DNA from: Apostichopus japonicus
Lineage: Eukaryota > Echinodermata > Holothuroidea > Aspidochirotida > Stichopodidae
Direction: 5' to 3'
NCBI RefSeq assembly: GCF_037975245.1
Contig: NC_092578.1
Span: 1,116,001 to 1,180,000 of the forward strand
DNA length: 64,000 nt
In this document: piece after piece, positions 48,278 through 61,802 of the stretch
How positions within the stretch are numbered: the stretch's first letter is position 1
Layout of the letters: each line of letters begins with the position of its first letter
The notes under the pieces: generated by a model
The model's database searches: none
What the model was told of the DNA's origin: nothing
What the model saw: the letters and a program-made list of their open reading frames with translations, nothing else
Program-made: the position numbers and the translations under genes

Positions 48278-50899
48278 TAAATAAGAAACTGTAATGATAG
48301 GGTAAACAAGAAATCAGGCGCAGTGAAGAGGTTAATTCTGAGTTTAAGTTTATGGTTGCGAACGGGATGTAAGAATGAATGAATGAAGAATCCGTAGCGT
48401 AATCAAAATTGATTTGCAGTGAAGATGTATCATACTACTATGCATGCATGCAAAAAACAATAATCCTCATACGGCAAAAAAAATAAACATGCGACTTAAC
48501 ATTCGGTAAGAAGGTAAGTATCCAGCGCCAAGGCGATATAACAAATCTCTGGTAAACTTACCTAACATATGTTATGTTCACAATATTACTGCATATAAAT
48601 GTGGAATAGCAGGCAGGCGTATTCTTTTGGTTTAGCACATGTATTAGGCGCAGGGGTCACGATTAGGCGCGCTCAAGGAATGCTAATAATTTTCCTCCAT
48701 TCGGAACGCACTGCACTAGCGTTACAAACCGAATCTACGTTCGTAAGTACCGTCCACCACAGCTATATGTACTTATGAATATAATTTTATAGACAGAGGT
48801 GAATGCTATTTGTAAAATATATTGTTACCAGATTCTATGTAATTAATATAATATCATATGACATTAACAATAAGTTGCTTAATTATGAATAAAACATATA
48901 AAAAAATGTGTACTATAGACCGCAAGGTCATCCGTCTGATCATAATATGTTTGCGCGTTTATGAAAACTCATATTCGAATCCTTGTTTACTCCCTTCTAA
49001 CAATCCAGTTCCCGCCACCCGAATTTTTATTGAGTATTAACTGTTGTTTTAAAGTAAACAAAAATGGTTGTTGCTATCATGCATCCTTGGGAAGAAAACT
49101 AGTACAATGGTTATGTAAATGACAGTAAAAAAGAAACCTATGAAATATGGGTTTCTTCTGATTCGATATTTTGGACATTTTGCAACATTTTTTCATCATT
49201 GGAAAATCTGTTTTACTGCTAATGATCTGTACATTACATTCAAGAACATTAACATAATTTGGGATACACAATGATTGACATTTCAAACCCTAGAAGCTGA
49301 TATTAAAACATGTTTATTTCAGTGGAACGTTAATAATGCGTTTCAACATTCTGTCTCGTGTTGTCTCGTTTCACTTCTGTAATCTTCCTTTGCCTACACA
49401 GCACGATAAACACTTTATAATACTACTGGGGTTTCCTACCCTGCAGCCTATACAGAAGGAAAGAACAGTAATATATTGATGATGGGGTAGTTACCATAAT
49501 TCTAAATCGTTAGAAAGATTCTCATGAACGCAGAACGCAAATAAATGTATTCGTCCTAGTGGGTATCATGATAACTATTTGTGACAAAAGAATTCTCAAA
49601 AGGCGTACAAAACGAAATAGTTCATGACTAATGAACGCCAAGAGCGACAAAGTGTTGTTCTTATGCTTCAGATCACTACTGGCATCAGTCAGATTTGATC
49701 ATATCGCTTTTTGCCTCTGACTTGATGGTTCCTATATTCTGAGGTAGTAAACTGGTCCTATAGGGGAAATATGGTCCTACACGGGTATATGGCACTAAAT
49801 ATCGGTAGTTATGTTTACTCTTCTTCTTTTTTTTTCTATTCATGATGTCACACCAGAGAGAAAATATCAGCTAATCAAAGTATATAGATTACCATGATAG
49901 CTCGACCGGAGAGTAAATACTTGATTTCAAATACGTAAAATCAAATAAATCAATTTTTCTGATTGTTTTGTGCCTCACGCAACATCTATAATATACACAT
50001 GTGATTTTCGGTTTGACAGTTCATATATTAGCATAACCTGAACTGCCAAAACATCTGCTAGTGCAGTAACTTTTTTTTTTCTCTTAATCAAAGGTTTATA
50101 ATCAATGCCAGTTAATGTTAAACTTTAGAAATGAAATACAATACAAGCCCCCGTCTATAGATTGGCTAAACAAACAGCGGATATGAGAACTTTAAGATAA
50201 AAACGATCTATATATTTACAGAAATTATAGAATTTCGTTTGGAAATTAAGATGTAAGTAGTTCCAGGTAATGACACCGAGTCAAATCCCTAATCATTGTA
50301 AGAACCCCATATAAGGATAAACATATTTATTTAGGTCATTCAGGACAACTTCATTTTCGTCATGTTCTATAATTTTTCATGTAAATTGTCCCAAGATTTT
50401 GCAAAGGGAATTGGTCAATGAAGCATCTTAATTTTTGTCGCATGCGTGTAAAGGGTTTCATGGTGACAGCAGAGAAGGATATAACATGTAGATTGATTTG
50501 AATAGAAGAGAAAACGTGAGAGGAAGGAACACAAAATTGAATGCGAGAACAAATGGGTTCGTGTTGAGATGATGAGATTGAAAGATGTGAATGTATATAT
50601 TACAGCATATACACAATCCACCCTGCATGCTATAGTTAATTCCACAAAAGTGTGGCCGTTTTGGAAAGTTCAGGTACCGCGAACAACTGGAGATTCGGTC
50701 ATAATAGTATGCTATTCATATGCATACATGTAATATGGAGCACATATATCGATACGAAAATCTGATTGTACTTAAATTTTCGATTTTTTTTTTAAGAATC
50801 AAATTGACTCAATAACTCTTCGCTATAAGATTGGTGAAAATGTCTAGATGTGCTTTACATAGTTCCATCAATAACTTACATCTGATTTTGTGTAATATT

Positions 50900-51312
50900 C
50901 AGGGGGAAAGGAACAGGGGAGGGGGCGAGGGGGGGGGGGGCATTGGGGGCACATGCCCCCAATTTTTTCCCCTCAAAATAGCAAATGTGCCCTACTGGCA
51001 AATAAAATGTGCCCTTTGATGAAGAACTGTCTTGTGGATATCTTAAGCCTTTGTTATTTTTAATATTTTATTTTAATTATTTATTTTTAGTCTGTACATG
51101 TTATTTTTAAAATGGCATCCCATATCTCTTTGCAACACTGTTAACAACAAACAATCTCAATAAATAGTATTCACAGCATACGAACACATCATATATATTT
51201 AAGTGATATGGCCGGTGTGTATCGATTTATAGCATAACGAGTGGTGGTTGTGGAATGAGAAAGTGCCATCTGATGTTGTGCCCCCATCTTTTTGGAAGCT
51301 TCCTGCCCCCTG
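50900..51312. mobile_element. 413-bp non-autonomous hAT-like element
   Basis: Starts CAGGGGGAAAGGAAC and ends CTTCCTGCCCCCTG. A perfect 8-bp direct repeat, GTAATATT, flanks it (50,892-50,899 and 51,313-51,320). The interior is G/C-rich near the ends and AT-rich in the middle. No coding capacity. It lies upstream of the SCO-spondin-like gene. Confidence 0.78.
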
Positions 51313-51909
51313 GTAATATTCATTAGTTTTGGCTAACTTCGTAATACAAGTTGTTGGCGCTTATGCTTCCCTCTAACTGACATCCATTGAAAAGTGATGC
51401 ATTAATTGCTCTCACGAACATGACCACAAAAAAAAAGTAACTGGGAATGTTTTCCGCACTTTTAAGCTCTTTCAAACTCGGTTGCAATGCTAGCTATTGT
51501 TTACCGAAGGAAGTTTAATCTACATCTGTTATAGATGTAGCTTACACAAAAAAAAATGTAAATTTGCTTATCTTGTTGTTATAGATCCAGAATGAAGTAA
51601 CATGTGTTCTAATATTGGTTGCCAATATTTTGGCGGAGACGATTGGTATACAGTGCAAGGTAACGGAGGTGAGTGACGTCATTACTATGCTTATTGCTTA
51701 TTGGTCAATTGCATAGGATTTATCAAAGTTTTTAAGCTTTTAGTCTAAACTGCCGAATTGAATTTTATCATTTAGCAACGAAGAGCTTGCTTTGAGCATA
51801 GCCGTAATTCTTCCAAAGGCGAATTTACATTTCGTTGCAAAACCGATGCTAATAGTTACCTCAAGCAGAAGAACTTATACCAAACATTAACAAGAAACGG
51901 TGCGGCAGA

Positions 51910-51974
51910 ATGGCCAGGCCGCAGATTCATATTGTCGTTGGGCTCTTCTTAATTCTTTTTTGCAAAAGTGCATG
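51910..51974 (+). CDS. SSPO: SCO-spondin-like protein, exon 1 (signal peptide)
   Basis: First exon of a large secreted modular protein. It encodes MARPQIHIVVGLFLILFCKS, a signal peptide, with A at -3 and G at +4, ending at CATG|GTAAGT in phase 2. The ten-exon assembly gives signal peptide, EMI, EGF-like, VWD, C8 and TIL modules, the N-terminal order seen in SCO-spondin and related gel-forming VWD proteins. From family knowledge, SCO-spondin is secreted by radial glia and polymerises into Reissner's fibre. Otogelin-like or hemocytin-like proteins are alternatives, because the long TSP1/LDLR region that would settle it lies beyond the window. Frame is kept at all nine junctions (1,511 coding bases). 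Confidence 0.7.
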
Positions 51975-54900
51975 GTAAGTTTACTTCATGTTACATTATG
52001 TGTTCTTTTATAGGTGTATAATGTTTATTTTCTTGTTTCAACCACAAGAAGCACCGATGAAGGGGAGTTCAGAGTAAACAAAAATAATTTAAATTTGCTA
52101 AAGATGACACTATATATCAATTGTAGACCGACAATAGAATGGATTTATTCATAATCACCCCTGAATTGAAGAGTCGGTGTAATGGTGAAGTTAACCTCAC
52201 AAAACTCCAGTCATTTTAGGCTAATGACCTTTAAAATATAGAAATAAAAACTTGACCTGAATTCAAAAAGTTTTACTGACTTTCACACATGAAATTCTGT
52301 TTGAAGTCATCCTTCCTATAGTATATGTATATTTGAAGTCATTCAAACTCTCTCTTATTTAGGATTATAGCCCATTTATTGGGATTTATCAATCCGATTA
52401 GAAGTTGTAAATGTTTGCTCTGACACCATACATTTTGAAGAGAGCTGTATTTAAATTGAGAAAAGCGTTCCTAACGTCAGGCCATGGACGGAGAGAAGAA
52501 GCGTGGCAGGGTAAGGGGGGTTTATAAAATGTTTCATCTATGGTGATTCTCTCATATAGATAACCCCTTCAGACCACTTATATAAGCAGCATCGTTGCAT
52601 GGGCCAATATAGGAGAAGGCTTTGATAAACTGTGTATAAACGATATTGTTAATAATTTAGTTATTTCATGTAGCCTAAAGTTCGTCAATTCGAGAGCCAA
52701 GGTTGGGTAGGCAAAAGGGTTTTAGGCTACAATTTGCTGATAAGGGCTTTATGAAATTTGCGCCCTTCATAGATTTTGCTTCGCTGTCATCTTAATTAAA
52801 GTGAACTTTGTAGTTCCGTTGTGTATTGCAGGGCACGCCTATGACGTCGACATTTCTTGAGACCAGGGTGATGGAGCGGGGATGGGGGGGGGGCTGCTAT
52901 TCTCAGAACCAAAATAGAAATATTTATTTACTTTTGAGTGAACTTTGAATAAAAACTAGTCAATAAAGAACTGTTATTCAAACTTTAATTCTAATTTTGA
53001 ACAATACTGGAGCAGTTTGGTAAATAAGTTACAAACTGTAACGATCCAACGCGACATTATGCCTCCATTTACATTCGGACGAAATCTAACGTCTCTTTGA
53101 ACAGTCATTGGCGTCGACGTGGACAACCGGTCCTTTATTTAATGTACTAGTATAGGGGAGACTATTGCGTGTCGTCCATCATCCTGGAACTGTGTGCGTG
53201 TGGGTGTGTGCATGGAGCCCCGGATGGTCACTATAGAGAGCTTACGGGGGTGTCTTTTAACAGTTTTAATGTTTTTATTTGTATGCACACACTGGTCCAG
53301 TAATTAGCGTTTGTATCAATTCACATTAATACAGATTTAAAGCATTCCCGCGTTTAAAATATCAGTCCTCTCGTATATGCATCGTTTTGCCACACCCTTT
53401 GGTCTCTTCCCAACAATCCAGTGAACGCATTGAGTTGCTCGAATTTTCTTACAATATTGTTTTCGACCGACTTTTCAAGAAAAGACGCAACTTACCGTGA
53501 CTTTATTTTCTAACGTATCATCTATAGCTTCTGTGCAGCGTGTACACACACCATCCATTCACTTATCTCACATGCACTTGAGTCAATTAGCAAGAAATGA
53601 TTAGTCAAGTATGTAATATAACTCACTCAAAATAGAACTTTATTCTAGGGTGGCCTAGTCAAATCCGTGGCAGTAGCCCGTAATGAATGCCAAACAAACA
53701 ATACGATGGTGCCACGGTGTGAGTATACCAGTTTGAAGTTTAAAGCCCACAGCAGGGTTGTTAGTTTTTCTGTAACACAACTGGTCAAAGTTAGAGAATT
53801 TACCAGCCAAATCGAGTAAATAAAAGCCAAAAACATTATGTTCGATTTCTGCCACTATCAAAAGGTAGCGTACAATTTGGTGGTTTGCATTTCTTTTCGA
53901 TAGGGTAACCCTGTGTAGGCTAAACGGCTTAGATAGCTTTTCAAAAGTGTGACTGAGGGACAAAAGGCTTAGGCCTTGGTTATGCATATGCTTTGTTAGT
54001 TGCTTTTCCATCATTTCGATTACAATGTGTTTGCAGATCCATTCTTTGGGAGAGCAAATTGCAGATTTCATTATTCTGTTTCTATCTCAAAGTTTTGCAT
54101 GTGAAACTTATATTGTACATGGCTCTGCAGTCCGGAAGGTTACCGCAACCATCCAAATTATTTACAGAATTTGAAACAATGTTTCTTTACGAAGTTGATT
54201 TAATTTGATCGATGAAATAGTTAATACAAAAAATGTCGTAAAACAACGGAAAGCACAAGATACGACACCGTACCTTGTGTAGGTGTGTTTTTGATTGATA
54301 TACGCTACAGGCTTGGGGCCGGGGTGAGAGGGGGACGAAAATTAAAGTAAAACATGGCGGCAATTAGCAGCTTAAATATATTTTCGTGTTCATATATCAG
54401 ATAAAGCATCTTAAAGTTCGTTAGGCCTTTTATTACATTCTGTGATTATTAGTTTCTTACTAAAATGTAAATATCTTCATAGACGACTCGAGTGTTGGAA
54501 TGTGTGGGGTGTGGGGTGGGAATGTGTTGGGGTGGGGTGACTCGAGTGTTTCCAATGTGATGGGGTTGTGTCAAGTCCGTTAGATTTCGAAATACTCGGC
54601 AGATCTGGTGAATTAGTCAGAAACTGGCAAACGGCAAAAAAATGTTTCATCTTGCTTTGTAACCTCTCATTCCAAATGGTCCAAAACTTAAGCTGAGTCC
54701 ATGATGGGCGTCATGAGCGGATTGATCATGAGCGGATTGATCTACCCCCCCCCCTCCCGCCCTGTTTCTAGTGGCGCAACCGGTGTCTCCGAATGCACTA
54801 CCATGCCGGTTGAGATACCGAAATACGCGTCGATTTCCTCTCGTCGCGCAAGGTGTTGGCTCGTCGCAAGCCTCTACATACGCCTCTAATTCCAAGACTC

Positions 54901-55028
54901 CATGGTCGCCAGTTGGATCTCAGAGACGATAGTAATTTAAACCTGCCCTACCAGTCCATCCCTGCCCAGTCCTGTAACTTGTTTCTTTTTATCAGAAAGA
55001 TAATGTGACAATCTGATTTATGTTAAAG
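51975..55028. other. Intron 1 of the SCO-spondin-like gene
   Basis: Three kilobases of mostly unique sequence. A 138-codon minus-strand frame at 53,655-54,071 has no recognisable domain and is treated as chance. Confidence 0.6.
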
Positions 55029-55205
55029 GGCGTATTCCATACCCGAAGTGGATGGAGTCCATATCTGTGAGGAAAAGATTCTTTCGAAGGAACCCTACAA
55101 GTTGAAAGAAAAAGTTCATATCAAATGTGGAGAGTTTGACCCATCGATAGATGAAGTAATCTCTGGTGATACCAGTAAGCCAACACAGCAATGCATAGTG
55201 AACAG
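55029..55205 (+). CDS. SSPO: SCO-spondin-like exon 2, EMI domain N-half
   Basis: Acceptor TTATGTTAAAG|G, donor AACAG|GTATGC, phase 2 at both ends. A nearer AG at 55,050 gives the wrong phase, so 55,029 was chosen. It encodes AYSIPEVDGVHICEEKILSK, then KLKEKVHIKCGEF and QQCIVNR. The Cys-Glu-x-Lys start and VHIKCG spacing fit the first half of an EMI domain. Confidence 0.72.
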
Positions 55206-55668
55206 GTATGCCTTATCCTCCATCATACTCCAATGTATAGCCTTTTTTTCATGGTTTCGCCCTATTAAACTATATATATCAGAACGAGAGTATCGGTGAC
55301 ATCCTGAGAGCTACTTATGTATTGGAACTTTCCATAATGGAGAGTTATAACCCTAACAACTCCTCGAGTTGAAGACAAACTATAAGTTTGCTTTACGTAG
55401 TTCGTGAAAAGTTATATTTATGTAGAGATGAGGGTAAATATGGGTGTCTCAGGGGAGGGACATTTTAGTGTATGGACTTGCATGAAAAGGAAGGGAACTA
55501 GCGCACAGAGGGGACAGAGGGTGCACCGGCTTCTTACAATTATTCATTGACCCAACACTACAGAATGTATCTACGATGTATACTGGGTCCAGTTCGTCGC
55601 GTTCCCACTATAGTTTTGAATATCGCTTCCCAATTAATATATATTTGTTTGTCGTACTGTATTCACAG

Positions 55669-55745
55669 AACGTCTGAGATACACCCGCCGCCAGTTCATA
55701 CGGTCATCTGCTGTCAAGGCTGGAAAGGAGAAAACTGCTTGAAAC
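55669..55745 (+). CDS. SSPO: SCO-spondin-like exon 3, EMI domain C-half
   Basis: Acceptor TATTCACAG|A, donor AAAC|GTTAGT, phase 2 to 1. It encodes TSEIHPPPVHTVICCQGWKG and ENCLK. The motif Cys-Cys-x-Gly-Trp-x-Gly-x-x-Cys is the diagnostic end of EMI domains. Confidence 0.82.
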
Positions 55746-57369
55746 GTTAGTCACGAAATAATGATTCATTGTGAGGTTTCAGGCAGGGCGTCGGAGCCGG
55801 TACAATATTCACGGCGCCTAAAAAAAGAAGTAGAACCAAGAAAAAAAAATGGCAAAAAGTAAAGAACCAAAATGAAACAAGCAAGTAGGCAAAATGTGAC
55901 TACTCTGGCATGGCAGGGGTCTTGTTTCAAGCTCGGGAAGTGCCATTTCCTGCAATCTGGGAGGCATTTTTTTCCAAATTTTCTCCATTACGCTACGCGC
56001 CAACAATTGTGGCGCGTAGCGTGTAGTTTGACCTACCAAACGTCCCCCGATAATTATGATAGATCATGCGCCACACTCTGATCTGCAGTACCAATCCCAA
56101 ATAGCTTCCGACGCCCCTGTCAGGTCGGAGGTTTAGCATTGGAAACTAAAGACGTGTCAATCAAGAAGGCGTTGTGGTGGTGGGGCTCGAGGGGTGGGGT
56201 GGGGCGGTGATTGAGGCGGATTATATGAATAAAATGTTCAGATTTCGGAAAGTTAAGCTACAATTTTGGTGTAAAAAATGTCTTTTCATTTGTGTACCGT
56301 GCGTCATTGCATGCATATTGATGTACAACGCAACACTGTGTAGGCTAAATGCCTGTAGTCTTTACTAAAAAAGACTGGATAGTGGGCAACCTTCTGTTAT
56401 GACAAATTTGCAGTAGCCAGGTTTTGAACTGCATACGATTATCTGCCGTATTCGAATCTAAGCGCACCCAACGGCCATTTCCAAATTATGTTCGGCCGCG
56501 GCCGACTGATCGGCTTTAGGTAGGAGTCAAGTGAACCTATATGGGCGATTCAAATATGTTAAGAATAAGATGTGTGGGTCGTTGAATGCGACTCCCATGT
56601 TGGGAGTCTCCCTCCAGAAAATTTTAAAGTTCGGAGTTAAAATGGTGCATTTTGAGGTATATTGAGATAACAAATTAGTTCTGTACTTAGTTCTAAACTA
56701 ATTGCGTTCTATATCAATACCTGTGCTCATAAATACTTTGGAGTTTGAAAGAAAACAATCACACGAGTGAAGGTTCCCCAAGAGATGAGGGCAGGTCACT
56801 GGCCAACAATGTCAATGAAGTGCTAAACAAATGTTTTTGTGAAATTTGACACAGTTAGTGTTAACGACCCGGTTGCACGGAATCTCAATCCTCTACTCAG
56901 CAAAGTATGGACCCTTCTGCGGGGGCTAGGGAATGCGTACACACAGGGCGCACGCCATGCGTGCAGCCCTGCGTGCGGGCGTACGTTATCAATTATAAGG
57001 CTTGGCCTACATAGTACAGAAAAAATCACGAATTTTCTTCGAAAAATTTTAATGATGGAACCTTAATGTCTCCTTTAGTTAGCGTATGGTTTATTTTAAA
57101 CTAGCTGGATTAGGACTTGGACTCGGGTTTCTGGACTCGACTGCAACCACGGTATTGGCACTCCTGGGTGATACACGTTATAAAACTCATGTATCTCGTC
57201 ATCGTCACCTTTTGCTACTTTTCTGTTCCCATGGAAGTAATTACCGTCCGATCTTACTGCAGCGGATTCGGCTAGCAGTAGCAGACGACAGAATTCAAGA
57301 TTACCTTAAAGTTTTGGAACGAAATCATTTTTTTGCCGTAATCACGTTTTCAGTTTGTATTCTCGACAG

Positions 57370-57471
57370 CTATTTGCACCGTTGAATGCCAGAATGGAGG
57401 ATCGTGTTACGAACCAGATCTTTGCTTATGTCCTGACGGCATATTAAAATCTCAATGTGATCCAGAACCAG
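57370..57471 (+). CDS. SSPO: SCO-spondin-like exon 4, EGF-like module
   Basis: Acceptor TCTCGACAG|CT, donor CCAG|GTAAAA, phase 1 at both ends. It encodes ICTVECQNGGSCYEPDLCLC and PDGILKSQC: six cysteines with the CxNGGxC core of an EGF-like repeat. It directly follows the EMI domain. Confidence 0.82.
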
Positions 57472-59071
57472 GTAAAAACTGTTAATTTCAAGAAGAAAGA
57501 CATAATTAGGAAACTTTAAGTTAGGCTATGTCTTACTCCAGAAGTTAACAATTGACAACTCATTGCTTGAAGTGCTACCCATTGTCAGCCTAGCCAAGAA
57601 GTGAAACTTCAAAGTAGAATTAATGTGTATCATATTCTAGCCTACTCTCACAGTTATCCAACGTGGGGATTGCCGGTTGCCTATAGTTGAGGCGAAATTG
57701 TTCAGTCGCGGCGTAAGAGGGCTAAGATTGAAAGAGGATCAAGTTGTCGCTGTTTTGTGCCCAGGCTCTATACTATATTATATCTTGGGTGACTTTCATA
57801 AAAGTAATGTTCAAGAGAGTCAGCAAATGCTACCATATGTCTGCCAATTCTCACTGTCATCATTGACACTCACCCTTAAATGTATGGTTTCACAGTGGAC
57901 ACTAAATATCTCATGTGAAAGTATCATAAAAGGAGATATACATGGAGTTATGAATACTTTAATGTTAAAATAGTGAGTGTCGTCTGACTTTAGATTGTTT
58001 TGTAAAATCTCCAGTGTTTCCGGCAACAGTCCTCCTTCTTTTGTTGGGAATCTCTAGGTTAACACCTTTGCAGGGATTGGCAGGTCTGGTGCTACAAATT
58101 AATGGGAAAATCAAGAATAATTATGCAAATTTTCAGCCGAGATTATACAGCAGAGTAGTCATTAATATATATGTTATGTAATTGTTGTTATGAAAAGATT
58201 GTTTAAAGAAAGGTTTATTTCAAGATTGACCAGAAAATATTGATTAGGATAAAGTGAAATGGTAAATCAAATATGGTTTGGTAGTAAATATCAGGAATTA
58301 AGGATATGATTATTCTTGTTCAGAGGAGGGAAGAACTGGATGGAAACTTACTGACAAATCTATTATTGTATAATGTAAACAATGTGTGCAAATTGCATTT
58401 AAGAAAATTAATTAACTTGCAAGCAAAATTATTTTCAGTGAAACTTAAAAATATGACTAGTGGATTTTCCATTCATACTAAGTATAACTTGAGAGCTTCC
58501 AGAATGTTTACATTTTAAATGTAGCATTAATGTTGAATATGTTTAGAAAACCCCTAGCAATGAAATGGATCTGTCCCAAGTAAACAGTTTTTTTCAACAG
58601 GCAAAGTTCAGTAACCAATAATAATGAACCAAGCAAATATTGGTTTAGACTTGACCTTCTTTATGTGACTGCAGGACTTAGCAAACAGTTAAAATGCCAT
58701 TGTTTGAGATATGACCCTCACATTGGCTTGACAACAAGTGTGACTCATGAGATTAGAAGCTGTATCAGCAGACTAGTGTTACCAGACTTGCCTGAATCAA
58801 GACATATTAAGATACTCTATCCACACCTGTGTATTAAGTGTGTATTTTTCTGTCCATTCTACCTGACCAATCACTTCAACTTTGTACCAAAAGTTATAAA
58901 CCGTTATTTCTCATGTTTTGTCCCTGGTATATCCTACCTGACAAAGAAACCTGCTAATCCTATTCACACTGCTTAGAATCTACATATCTCAAAGTAACCA
59001 GTAATAATCCAATCTATTGAATTTGGTGATATTGATTGTTTTGAGCATGCTTCTTTTTTCTTGTCATACAG

Positions 59072-59119
59072 AACCCTATGATACAGCTGAACAATATGGT
59101 GGTTATGTTCCAACATTCC
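59072..59119 (+). CDS. SSPO: SCO-spondin-like exon 5, linker
   Basis: A 48-bp exon between TTGTCATACAG and TTCC|GTAAGT, phase 1 at both ends. It encodes PYDTAEQYGGYVPTF, a Tyr/Gly linker without cysteine. Too short to be identified alone; it is placed by splice sites and phase. Confidence 0.6.
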
Positions 59120-60174
59120 GTAAGTTGCACTATATGTGTATTACATTACTCTCAAGATTTCATTATGGTAGGCAGTTATTACAGTAACATAAGTTTACAC
59201 AGTACAATATTTTATCACCTTTAATTATTGTATTCATGGAAATTCATCCTTAAAGGTGTTCTGACTAGATTGTACCAGTTTGAAATTAGGGCGTGATCCC
59301 TGGATACATGGTATGCAAGAAACTGTGCATGATGACTGGTGCCCCCAACAAAGAAACCACCAACCAGGAATAATTTGTCCAGTATTGCATAACAAAAATG
59401 GTAAAATGCAATGGAAACATGTCCAAATTGTTCAACAATGCAATTGCCAAAATGCATAGCAGTTGTTGTGCATAAAAATGCATATTTAACAACTTCCAAA
59501 ATGAAATAGACAATATAATTGCTGTGCAATATTTGATATAAGCTAAATCATTCCTTGCACACTAAAGTTTGGATTTGCTTAGTTCAGGGTAGAGCACACT
59601 AATGCAGGGCTTAAAATCCTGGGATCACAAAACATATTCTAGCCAAACCTCTCTTTTGCAAGATCCTCTAAATGCAGTACTTTAGCAAATGGATTTAAAT
59701 TGGCAAGTCAGAGGTTGCAGAGACTAATTAGAGTACCAAAAAATGGATCAAATTTTAAATTCAAAAGAACGTTGAAATTTTTCATTCATGTCTTCTCAGA
59801 TTTTTTAGTTTAATATAACAAACATACTTCCATATTGTACTTGCAAATACTGTTCAGTAAAAAGGCTTAAAAGTGTGATATGAAAGTCCATTATCTTAAA
59901 ACATATCCCCAAGAAGGTGAATTAGCAGTATTGTGGATATCCAAAAATTGTAATTCAGATGGGGCTATTTGCTGTACCAAACAAAACTTCTTCCTGGTTC
60001 CCCACTTCTATATCCCAAAAAATGCATTGAGAGAATCCAATATAGTCCAAAGTGGCTTCCCTACAATTGAAAAATAAAGTTTTTTTGTTTTGTTATTAAA
60101 GTTATATTGTTTGGTTCAGGGTTTCCGAATGTGGATATCTTTATGCTTCTCAAGGTTTCATTTACATTTATTAG

Positions 60175-60379
60175 ACAATGAGAGCGCCCCAAGACGATGT
60201 TCCTTACTGTCCGGATACCTTCATCGAGTCGAAGGAGATCACTTCAATTTTAATGGACAATCAGGATCGTTTTATTTGGCATCAGAATGCGGGATCGATC
60301 CACTATACAGATTAATCGTCAAGACGGATGTGCCTTGTTTTGGCAGTGGAGAATCCAGATGTTATGGTGCTATCATAGA
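60175..60379 (+). CDS. SSPO: SCO-spondin-like exon 6, VWD domain start
   Basis: Acceptor TTACATTTATTAG|AC, donor ATAGA|GTAGGT, phase 1 to 2. It encodes RRCSLLSGYLHRVEGDHFNF, then GSFYLASECG and KTDVPCFG. Cys-x4-Gly-x10-Phe-x-Phe-x-Gly with a later Tyr-x-Leu-x-x-x-Cys is the opening of a von Willebrand factor type D domain. The canonical Thr-Phe-Asp-Gly is replaced by Asn-Phe-Asn-Gly. Confidence 0.82.
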
Positions 60380-60592
60380 GTAGGTTAAATGCCAACTAGC
60401 TGAAAACTTAAAAAAAATTAAAGAGATCAAATATCTTGGTCACCTAGGAAGAATCTGCTTCACCTTGTGATTGTTGCATTGTTTTAACTTCAATGGAAGA
60501 AGTAGCAAGTCCCCAAACTAAAACCACTTGCCCTGTGTTTCTCATGATCATTTTAAATATTTTTAAGAGAAAATTATTTTTTTTCCCTTCAG

Positions 60593-60738
60593 AATTGGTG
60601 GAGCAAAAATCGAGCTGAGCCCAGGTGGAATTGTACTGCTTGATTCAAAGTTGATCACACGTTTTCCATTCAGGACACAAGAGGCAGATGTAACCATCAC
60701 TAACAGAGGCGGCTACTGCGTAATTGAAAACTTCAATG
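60593..60738 (+). CDS. SSPO: SCO-spondin-like exon 7, VWD domain middle
   Basis: Acceptor TTTTTTCCCTTCAG|A, donor CAATG|GTACCG, phase 2 to 1. It encodes IGGAKIELSPGGIVLLDSKL, then PFRTQEADVTI and GGYCVIENFN. Beta-rich sequence fits the centre of a VWD domain. Confidence 0.8.
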
Positions 60739-61802
60739 GTACCGAAAAGGAACTTTGACTTAATTTATAACATACCAGCATGTTGCTATGATTATAGTTT
60801 TAACAGAGATTGTTGACTGGTTACTGAGGGAGAGTGGAGGGGGGGGGGGTGGCCTGCATTGGAAAGGTCTTTAAATATTTTCTGTTTGAGGATAGACAGG
60901 GATATAAGGTTCTCATCATCTCAACTCGCATGACTCACTTTGATCGTCCTAAAGATACTCCTGAACCCAAGAGTCTGCTCAGAATGCTGATCAACGGATC
61001 AAGAAATGTACTAAAATAAATGTCAAAATATTGGACTGAAATACTTGGACTCAGTACTGGCAAACTGAGACAAAGAAAAGAAGCCAAAATCTAGAACTAA
61101 CAAACATCGAAGAGGGAGAATGGAACACCTGCTTCAAAGTTCTCATAAAATTCATCTGCCAAAAGTGGTGTGATGTAAGAAGTGGAGGCCCTTAATGATC
61201 ACCGTAGGCTTCCTAACGTGCGTGTTTACCAAAATTAACAGATACACAAACCCAAACATCATTACTGGTGTGTGTGGTAGAGATAACTGTTGTGAACAAC
61301 TCCCCCATACAGCTGAGAAGATGTCACAGATTTAATACCTCTTCAAATGCAAAGCTGAAGACTTTTCTGAGGGTATTACAAATTTTACTCAGGCGAATGT
61401 TTGCTACCCCTATCGTCCGATGTCGGTTGCATATGTAGTTTATAATTGGGAACTGTTTCTGATATGCAGCTTCTTAGCTACTATAACAATTTTCAGATGG
61501 ACAAACTATGTGCATAGTTTTGTGTGTTGAATGCACAAAATGTTCAATTTTTGTGATCATTATCTGTTCAAACGTTAATAGCTCTAATAAAATGGTCAGT
61601 GTTTTCAGAAACACATTTCTGGACAATGTTTATCGCTACTCTGAAACAGTTGCAACTTATTAAAAGTCAGTGTCCCAGTATTTTTGGCTCACAGCTGCAG
61701 TTGTCTCACAGCTGTCTCCTATGCTGTTGGATAATATTGAACAAGTTTTAAATGCAAGTGTTTGATACAACATGTTCATATATCTTCTTTCTGTTTTTCC
61801 AG

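Larger units (their letters stand above)
47835..51909. other. Divergent intergenic region
   Basis: Lies between two divergent genes, so it should hold both promoters. It contains GCGC-rich inverted segments near 48,100 and 48,186 and the 413-bp hAT-like element. No further gene supported. Confidence 0.55.

Noticed and set aside
53655-54071. Minus-strand 138-codon frame in intron 1 of the SCO-spondin-like gene
   Set aside because: No recognisable domain, no supporting splice or context signal; length is within chance for AT-rich DNA of this size.
54647-54895. Opposed 82- and 62-codon frames
   Set aside because: Mutual shadows over a duplicated ATGAGCGGATTGATC segment and a C run; no splice or domain support.
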